Below are positions 59,841 through 64,000 of a DNA stretch of 64,000 bases, piece by piece; the first letter of the stretch is position 1, and the number at the start of each line of letters is the position of its first letter. The notes beneath the pieces are model-generated. The model made no database searches, was not told the DNA's origin, and saw only the letters and a program-made list of their open reading frames with translations. Origin of the DNA: an uncultured Elusimicrobia bacterium (lineage in GTDB: Bacteria; Elusimicrobiota; Elusimicrobia; Elusimicrobiales; UBA9959); NCBI GenBank assembly GCA_903889965.1, contig CAISZM010000030.1, positions 1 to 64,000 on the forward strand, written 5' to 3'. The position numbers and the translations under genes are program-made.

Positions 59841-60476
59841 TTATATGTCTAAATTTTCCGAATTTGTCGTCTCTCCCGGGGCGGCCGCTGGTTTGCCGCC
59901 GGCGGACGGTTCCGGGGCGGCCGCCTTCTTCGCTATCTTAACGCGCGCGGGCCTCAGGATCTTATCGCCGTAGTAGAACCCTTTCTGCAGCTCCTCCACC
60001 ACGAGCCCGTCGTTTTCATCCGTGCCGTTCACCACTCCGAGTATTTCGCAGGCCATCGGATCGTAGGGCTTGCCCAGGGGAGCCATCTGGCGCAGGCCCT
60101 CCGCTTCGAACACTTTCGAGAATTCTTTAAAGATCATCTCCAGGCCCTTCAGCACATCGTCCGAGCCGCAGCTTTCCTTTGCATTGTTGATATGCAGGTG
60201 CGCCGCGAGAAGCAGGTCGTAGAGCGGAAGCAGCTTCAGGAGTATCTCCGCCTTGCCCCACTTTATGAATTCCGGCTTTTCCTTCTCGACGCGCTTGCGG
60301 TAGTTTTCGAAGTCCGCCTGCAGGCGCAGCAGCTGGTTGTAGTAATCATCGGTCTGCGCCTTCTGCTTTTCCAATTCCCCGGCCGCGGCCTGGGATACCT
60401 CGCCGCAAACGCCCTCTGTTTCACCGGCCTTTTCCGGGCGCTTGTCCTTCTTTTCCTCGCCTTTTTGGTTTTTCAT
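59841..60476 (-). CDS. grpE: Nucleotide exchange factor GrpE
   Basis: This 211-residue protein has a charged N-terminus, then the long GrpE helix ([20 protein letters not shown]). The C-terminal beta domain has [20 protein letters not shown] and [19 protein letters not shown]. It releases ADP from DnaK. The C-terminal tail beyond residue ~190 is Ala/Pro-rich and probably disordered. It lies between hrcA (52 bp) and dnaK (20 bp), the usual order. Confidence 0.96.
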   Translation of the reverse strand: MKNQKGEEKKDKRPEKAGETEGVCGEVSQAAAGELEKQKAQTDDYYNQLLRLQADFENYRKRVEKEKPEFIKWGKAEILLKLLPLYDLLLAAHLHINNAKESCGSDDVLKGLEMIFKEFSKVFEAEGLRQMAPLGKPYDPMACEILGVVNGTDENDGLVVEELQKGFYYGDKILRPARVKIAKKAAAPEPSAGGKPAAAPGETTNSENLDI

Positions 60477-60528
60477 GATCGCTTTTTCACCGATTACCCA
60501 GTTAACTCCAAATCCGCGCGAGCGCGTT

Positions 60529-61638
60529 TTACTCCTCGAAATCTATGCTTTCCCATTCGCCAAGCATGCCTTCCATCATGGAACTGACGGTGTCCACGAG
60601 GGAAATCATGCGGGGGTATTCCATGCGCTTGTAGCCAAGTATCCCCACCAGCCCGACCGCCTTGCCGTTTATCCAGTAGGAGCTGGAAACCAGGCTGAAA
60701 TTCTTAAATTCCTTAAGACTGTTCTCCGAACCGATGGTGACATCCACCACGTGGCGCTTGCCCGGACCGGTCAAGGCCTTGGTCTTGACGGCGCAGTCGC
60801 GGAGGCGTTCCCGGAGCAGTCCGGAAAAACGGTCCTTTTCCTCCAGCAGGCGGGAAATATTGCGCATATCCTCGATATTTCCGTCTTCGAGATTGGAATA
60901 AATGCGGCTCAACCCTTCAAGGTAAAGCGCGTCTTCGCCTTTTGCAAGCCCCCTGAAGTATTCCACTAATTTTTTCAGCAGCTCTTCAAGACCCTTATCC
61001 TTTTCTTTTACAAGGAATTCCTTAAATATCAACTGCGGCAGATCCGCGATGGGCAGGTCTTTCAGGCGGCGGTTAAGCCGCATGGACAGCGCCCTTACCG
61101 AAACATTGTCGACGCCGTGGCCCAGTGAGAAGGTGGCGTGCTTTACTAGGCCGGAATGGGCGAACAGCACGGACAGCACGTTCCTCGGCCCAATACTGAG
61201 GAGGTTCAGGCTCTTCACGCTGTCCAGATCGGTGTCGGCGCTCATCACGAAGCCGGCCCACTTGGACGTGTCGGCCAGCATACGGGAGGTGTGCTTTAGA
61301 AAATCGTCCAGCTGTTCCTCGCGGCGTTCGTATTCATGTTCCAGGCGCTCCTTCTCCGCGGCGGCCAGGCGCTGCATCTTAAGAACGTTGTCCACGTAGG
61401 CCCTGTATCCCTTATCCGACGGGATGCGTCCCCCCGAGGTATGGGCCTGGTAAAGGTGGCCGCTTTCCTCAAGCTCCTTTAATATATTCCTTATAGTTGC
61501 GCTTGAAACGTTAAACTTGCCTTCTTCGGCTATCAGTTCGGAACTTACCGGGCGGCCGGTGCTCACATAGTTATAGACCACCCAGTTAAGGATCTTCTCT
61601 TTTCTGTCCTGCGCAACTTCCGGTTTCAGAACTCTCAT
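60529..61638 (-). CDS. hrcA: Heat-inducible transcription repressor HrcA
   Basis: This 369-residue repressor has an N-terminal winged helix (ILNWVVYNYVSTGRPVSSEL, and VSSATIRNILKELEESGHL). A GAF-like middle domain and a C-terminal dimer region (YKRMEYPRMISLVDTVSSMM) follow. HrcA binds the CIRCE operator and needs GroEL to stay active. A CIRCE element lies about 29 bp upstream of its own ATG. The operon is thus predicted to be self-regulated and to be released on heat shock. Confidence 0.96.
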   Translation of the reverse strand: MRVLKPEVAQDRKEKILNWVVYNYVSTGRPVSSELIAEEGKFNVSSATIRNILKELEESGHLYQAHTSGGRIPSDKGYRAYVDNVLKMQRLAAAEKERLEHEYERREEQLDDFLKHTSRMLADTSKWAGFVMSADTDLDSVKSLNLLSIGPRNVLSVLFAHSGLVKHATFSLGHGVDNVSVRALSMRLNRRLKDLPIADLPQLIFKEFLVKEKDKGLEELLKKLVEYFRGLAKGEDALYLEGLSRIYSNLEDGNIEDMRNISRLLEEKDRFSGLLRERLRDCAVKTKALTGPGKRHVVDVTIGSENSLKEFKNFSLVSSSYWINGKAVGLVGILGYKRMEYPRMISLVDTVSSMMEGMLGEWESIDFEE

Positions 61639-61666
61639 GTTCCAGCCGCCCAGCCTTAATCTTAAA

Positions 61667-61693
61667 TTAGCACTCTTGCCATCAGTTTGCTAA
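61667..61693 (-). promoter_or_regulatory. CIRCE operator of the hrcA operon
   Basis: The plus strand reads TTAGCACTC, nine bases, then GTTTGCTAA. The CIRCE consensus is TTAGCACTC-N9-GAGTGCTAA, so the left half is perfect and the right half differs at two bases. It covers the predicted transcription start of the promoter just upstream, as expected for repression by the HrcA encoded next to it. Confidence 0.93.
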
Positions 61694-61697
61694 AAAT

Positions 61698-61726
61698 ATT
61701 ATACACCTTGAGCAAATAATCGTCAA
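61698..61726 (-). promoter_or_regulatory. Sigma-70 promoter of hrcA-grpE-dnaK-dnaJ
   Basis: On the minus strand TTGACG (61726-61721), a 17-bp spacer and TATAAT (61703-61698) make a near-consensus promoter. The start point would fall near 61691, inside CIRCE. This is the classic layout for HrcA control rather than for a heat-shock sigma factor. Confidence 0.92.
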
Positions 61727-61730
61727 GCCT

Positions 61731-61827
61731 ACGGCTGTGCCGTAACTAGGCTATGCCTGTGCCGTAACAAGAGCTATGCTCATCAGACGGCCAGGGGCTA
61801 TGCCCATCAGACGGCCATACGCATACG
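61731..61827. repeat. Short tandem repeat array with mini-hairpins
   Basis: Four units of 22-24 bp follow one another. Two begin CTGTGCCGTAAC and two begin (T/C)CATCAGACGGCC; the first three end GCTATGC. At the unit boundaries sit small hairpins with a TAT loop and different stems: AGGC/GCCT (61748-61758), GAGC/GCTC (61771-61781) and GGGC/GCCC (61795-61805). A related ACGGC-TGT-GCCGT lies at 61731-61743. The array lies upstream of the hrcA promoter and downstream of the SDR gene on the minus strand. Confidence 0.7.
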
Positions 61828-61873
61828 ACGCACCGACGCTCCAGTAGAAAACGGCATGCGCCATGTCCGGCGT

Positions 61874-62692
61874 TTATACTCCCAATATTTTTCTTATACC
61901 CCAGTCCAGCACCCTGTCCGGCAACAGCCTTTTAAGGAAAATAATGACGGAGGCGCTAAACGGTACAGCATAACGCGCGGCCGGGCGGGAAGATCTGACG
62001 GCTTTCAGGATCACCGCCGCTACCGCTTCCGGCCCCGGCGCGCCCGCGCGGTAACCGGCCCTGAGCTTCGTAGTGACCCGCCTGACCAGCGGACCATACC
62101 CCCCCGAACCCGAATATTTTTCCAGGTTAACCAGGGCCGTATTATCCCACTCCGTCCTGACCGGGCCGGGCTCTATGAGGACCACCTTTATACCGAACTG
62201 CGCCGTCTCGAGCCGCAGGGCGTCGGAGTAGGCTTCGACGGCGTGCTTGCTGGCGTGATACCAGCCTCCGGTCGGCATGGTTATCTTGCCGGCGATAGAG
62301 GAGATGTTTATTATCCTGCCGCCGCCCTGCGCCCTCATATATGGCAGCGCAATCTGCGTAAGCCTGGCCAGCCCGAAAACATTTACCTCGAATTGCCGCC
62401 TGGCCTCCGCCATCGGCACGTCTTCGATGGCCCCGTGCGCCCCGTAGCCCGCGTTGTTGATAAGGATATCGAGGCGCCCCTCGTTTTTGATGACAAAGTC
62501 CACCGCGCTTTCAAGCGAGACCCCGTCGGTCATATCCAGCGCCACCACTTTCGCGCCCAGCCCCGCCAGGGCGCTCATTTTACCCACGCGTCGCGCTCCG
62601 GCATAAACCCTGTAGCCGTGCTTCAGCAGCAGTTCCGCAGAGGCATAACCGATACCGGAGGAAGCACCGGTTATCAGAACTATATTTTCCAT
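61874..62692 (-). CDS. Short-chain dehydrogenase/reductase
   Basis: I start at the ATG at 62692 (272 residues), which opens directly into the NAD(P)-binding motif VLITGASSGIGYASAELLL. The ORF-track extension lies antisense to arfB. The SDR catalytic set is present: Asn in LINNAGYG, Ser in INISSIAGKI, and YxxxK in GGWYHASKHAVEAYSDALRL. This is the classical SDR family, closest in feel to retinol- or 17-beta-hydroxysteroid-dehydrogenase-like members. A C-terminal segment (SASVIIFLKRLLPDRVLDWG) is hydrophobic and may touch the membrane. The substrate is unknown. It is divergent from arfB with only 18 bp between start codons. Confidence 0.9.
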   Translation of the reverse strand: MENIVLITGASSGIGYASAELLLKHGYRVYAGARRVGKMSALAGLGAKVVALDMTDGVSLESAVDFVIKNEGRLDILINNAGYGAHGAIEDVPMAEARRQFEVNVFGLARLTQIALPYMRAQGGGRIINISSIAGKITMPTGGWYHASKHAVEAYSDALRLETAQFGIKVVLIEPGPVRTEWDNTALVNLEKYSGSGGYGPLVRRVTTKLRAGYRAGAPGPEAVAAVILKAVRSSRPAARYAVPFSASVIIFLKRLLPDRVLDWGIRKILGV

Positions 62693-62710
62693 ATTTGGTA
62701 ACATTGGGGA

Positions 62711-63121
62711 ATGAACGGCGCTGATATTTTCCCGCCCCACGGGTCTTTCGAAGAAAAATTCATCAGGAGCGGGGGGCACGGCGGGCAGAACGTGAACAAG
62801 GTGGCCACCACCGTGCAGCTGCGCTTTTTTCCCCGCCTGGCAGGGCTGACCCGGGAGGTACGGGAGCGGCTGGAAATGCTGGCCGGCTCCAAATTGACGG
62901 CGGACGGCGATATAATTATAATCGCAAGCGAGCACCGCACTCAGGAACAGAACCGGCAGGCCGCCAGGGAACGCCTGAAAGAACTCCTGGCCCGCGCCGC
63001 CTGCCGGCCCAGGCGCAGACGCCCGACCAAACCCTCCTACGGTTCAAAACAGCGCCGCCTGGAAGGCAAAAAGCGCAGGGCCGATATAAAGCGCGGCCGG
63101 CGCGGCGACGGGCCCTACTGA
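62711..63121 (+). CDS. arfB: ArfB-type ribosome rescue hydrolase
   Basis: This 136-residue protein has the release-factor GGQ motif in FIRSGGHGGQNVNKVATTVQ. It has a long basic C-terminal tail (RPRRRRPTKPSYGSKQRRLE and onward). Such tails enter the mRNA channel of stalled ribosomes, and the GGQ end hydrolyses the peptidyl-tRNA. It lacks the codon-recognition domain of RF1/RF2. The absence of a ribosome-binding site and the 18-bp spacing to the SDR gene suggest that promoters lie within neighbouring coding sequence. Its 3' end overlaps the next, opposite gene by 7 bp. Confidence 0.92.
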   Translation: MNGADIFPPHGSFEEKFIRSGGHGGQNVNKVATTVQLRFFPRLAGLTREVRERLEMLAGSKLTADGDIIIIASEHRTQEQNRQAARERLKELLARAACRPRRRRPTKPSYGSKQRRLEGKKRRADIKRGRRGDGPY

Positions 63122-63816
63122 GACTTGCCGCCGCAGTATATCTTCCTGATCTGCCCGTCCATATACTCGAAACTGTAGGTTTTATCCAGCAGATACTTGT
63201 AGGAGATCCTCTCGTCCCGCATGGCGAATTCCACCGCCATGCGGTACTCGTAATCGCGGAGAAGCGTGCCCTCTGCGGCCGTCCCGGAGCAGATATCGGA
63301 CGGCACATGCGCGCCCGTACCGGACACAAGTTCCGAATAACCGCGAAGCTTCCATTCGCTCATGCCTAGATAGGTGAGGGGAAGGAGAGCGCGCCTGGTC
63401 ATCTCGCGGGTCGCGGCAGCCGCTACCACGGAATTGAACGGCCTGAATTCCCCGCCCGAAGGCACGCCGGGAGAGGAGTCCCGCGCCAGCTGCGGAGGCG
63501 CCAGCATAATATTGCCGTTCAAAGGGTCAACGCACGCGTAATGGTCGTGGCAGAAAGGGGTAAAGAACGAATAGTCTCCCGGGCCGGAACTGATATAAAT
63601 TTCAAAGCGGGTTCCGGGAGCAAAGAACTCGGAGGCCGCGATCTTCTCCCGGGCGCGCGACAGGGGCGCGGCCGCGGCGTCCCCGAGCGGGCCGCGGGAA
63701 TGAAGCGTAAAATTATCGTAAACGACCGTATCCGTATAATATACGCCCGGGTACCGCACCGCCAAGAGGTACGCCGCTCCGGAAAGAACCAGAAGTAAAA
63801 ACAGGAATTTTTTCAT
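63115..63816 (-). CDS. Secreted or membrane-anchored protein of unknown function
   Basis: This 233-residue protein starts with a hydrophobic segment (KKFLFLLLVLSGAAYLLAV) that could be a signal peptide or membrane anchor. The rest is predicted to be extracytoplasmic. Points of note are FFTPFCHDHYACVDPLNGNI, with a C-H-x-H-x-x-C cluster that could bind metal, and GTGAHVPSDICSGTAAEGTL. The segment AAATREMTRRALLPLTYLGM and the C-terminal half recall peptidase-like lipoproteins, but no catalytic set is clear. I do not recognise a family. It follows a truncated gene at the window edge on the same strand after 20 bp. Confidence 0.65.
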   Translation of the reverse strand: MKKFLFLLLVLSGAAYLLAVRYPGVYYTDTVVYDNFTLHSRGPLGDAAAAPLSRAREKIAASEFFAPGTRFEIYISSGPGDYSFFTPFCHDHYACVDPLNGNIMLAPPQLARDSSPGVPSGGEFRPFNSVVAAAATREMTRRALLPLTYLGMSEWKLRGYSELVSGTGAHVPSDICSGTAAEGTLLRDYEYRMAVEFAMRDERISYKYLLDKTYSFEYMDGQIRKIYCGGKSQ

Positions 63817-63836
63817 ACCCCCCCCTTTTTCGAAGC

Positions 63837-64000
63837 TTACTGCGTCAGCGCCAGGTCGTTCCCGACATTATAGCTGCCTGACAGCCAGTCCACCACCTCG
63901 CGGGCGGCCTGCGCCGTGTCATTCTCCCGCGCCTCCAGGAAAAAGGAATAATCCGCCTTCAGGCTTTCTTTCTCCTCTCCGGTCAGGGCATCCAGCCCCC
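63837..64000 (-). CDS. C-terminal end of an unknown protein (cut by window edge)
   Basis: The minus strand is open from the window edge to a TAA at 63839-63837. It encodes at least 53 residues, ending GSYNVGNDLALTQ. The visible part is helical and acidic (GEEKESLKADYSFFLEAREN). Its start is outside the window, so no family can be named. The 20-bp gap and shared strand suggest an operon with the secreted unknown gene downstream. Confidence 0.6.
   Translation of the reverse strand, partial: GLDALTGEEKESLKADYSFFLEARENDTAQAAREVVDWLSGSYNVGNDLALTQ

Noticed and set aside
62693-62935. 81-residue N-terminal extension of the SDR
   Set aside because: It is antisense to arfB, and the NAD-binding motif begins immediately after the ATG at 62692.

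Overview
The window is a dense, GC-rich bacterial chromosome segment with about 54 protein genes (two cut by the window edges), mostly on the minus strand and separated by gaps of 0 to 60 bp. LolC/E-LolD machinery, lipobox-bearing lipoproteins, CsgG and a predicted outer-membrane barrel indicate a two-membrane cell. HrcA/CIRCE control of grpE-dnaK-dnaJ and an McsA-McsB arginine kinase pair occur alongside these. This mixture fits a deep-branching Gram-negative lineage; Elusimicrobiota is my best guess, but it is an inference, not a demonstration. I saw no tRNA, rRNA, CRISPR array, prophage or complete insertion sequence.

Region 1 (1-15 kb) is one long minus-strand run: ftcD, acyl-CoA dehydrogenase, etfB, ferredoxin-fused etfA, a sensor kinase, a CHASE2 adenylate cyclase, a DUF3307 membrane protein, a DnaQ-like exonuclease, hutH, hutU, yajQ and the start of hutI. 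HutH, HutU, HutI and the fused FtcD together make the formimidoyltransferase route from histidine to glutamate, passing one-carbon units to tetrahydrofolate. Region 2 (15-24 kb) carries a dipeptide epimerase, a plant-type alpha-amylase, mcsA-mcsB, the lolC/E-lolD lipoprotein exporter, lysS and a lone receiver protein. Region 3 (23.5-36.6 kb) mixes strands: ndk, a degenerate alpha/beta hydrolase, murQ, a DUF5666-like secreted protein, a DacB carboxypeptidase, an outer-membrane protein, a GH9 glycosidase, a class II aldolase, a XerC/D recombinase, an M28 peptidase and a noncoding stretch with a perfect 18-bp inverted repeat.

Region 4 (36-46 kb) holds a peptide-use unit (P1 peptidase, POT transporter, C39-like lipoprotein), a DUF4105-like protein, then topA, dprA, a LysM protein and comM. 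Region 5 (46-54.5 kb) is the most unusual part. It contains a Pro/Ala-rich scaffold protein with four tandem ~49-residue repeats, a DnaA-like AAA+ ATPase without the DnaA DNA-binding domain, and a GAF-type sensor kinase, packed with 3-5 bp gaps. These are followed by three lipoproteins (FlgT-like, DUF799-like, CsgG). I propose this as a candidate undescribed envelope or polarity system. Region 6 (54.6-62 kb) is the heat-shock operon hrcA-grpE-dnaK-dnaJ followed by rsmE and mtaB. It starts from a near-consensus promoter overlapped by a CIRCE operator. Upstream of it lies a small array of hairpins with matched stem changes. The right edge holds an SDR, ArfB and two unknown genes.
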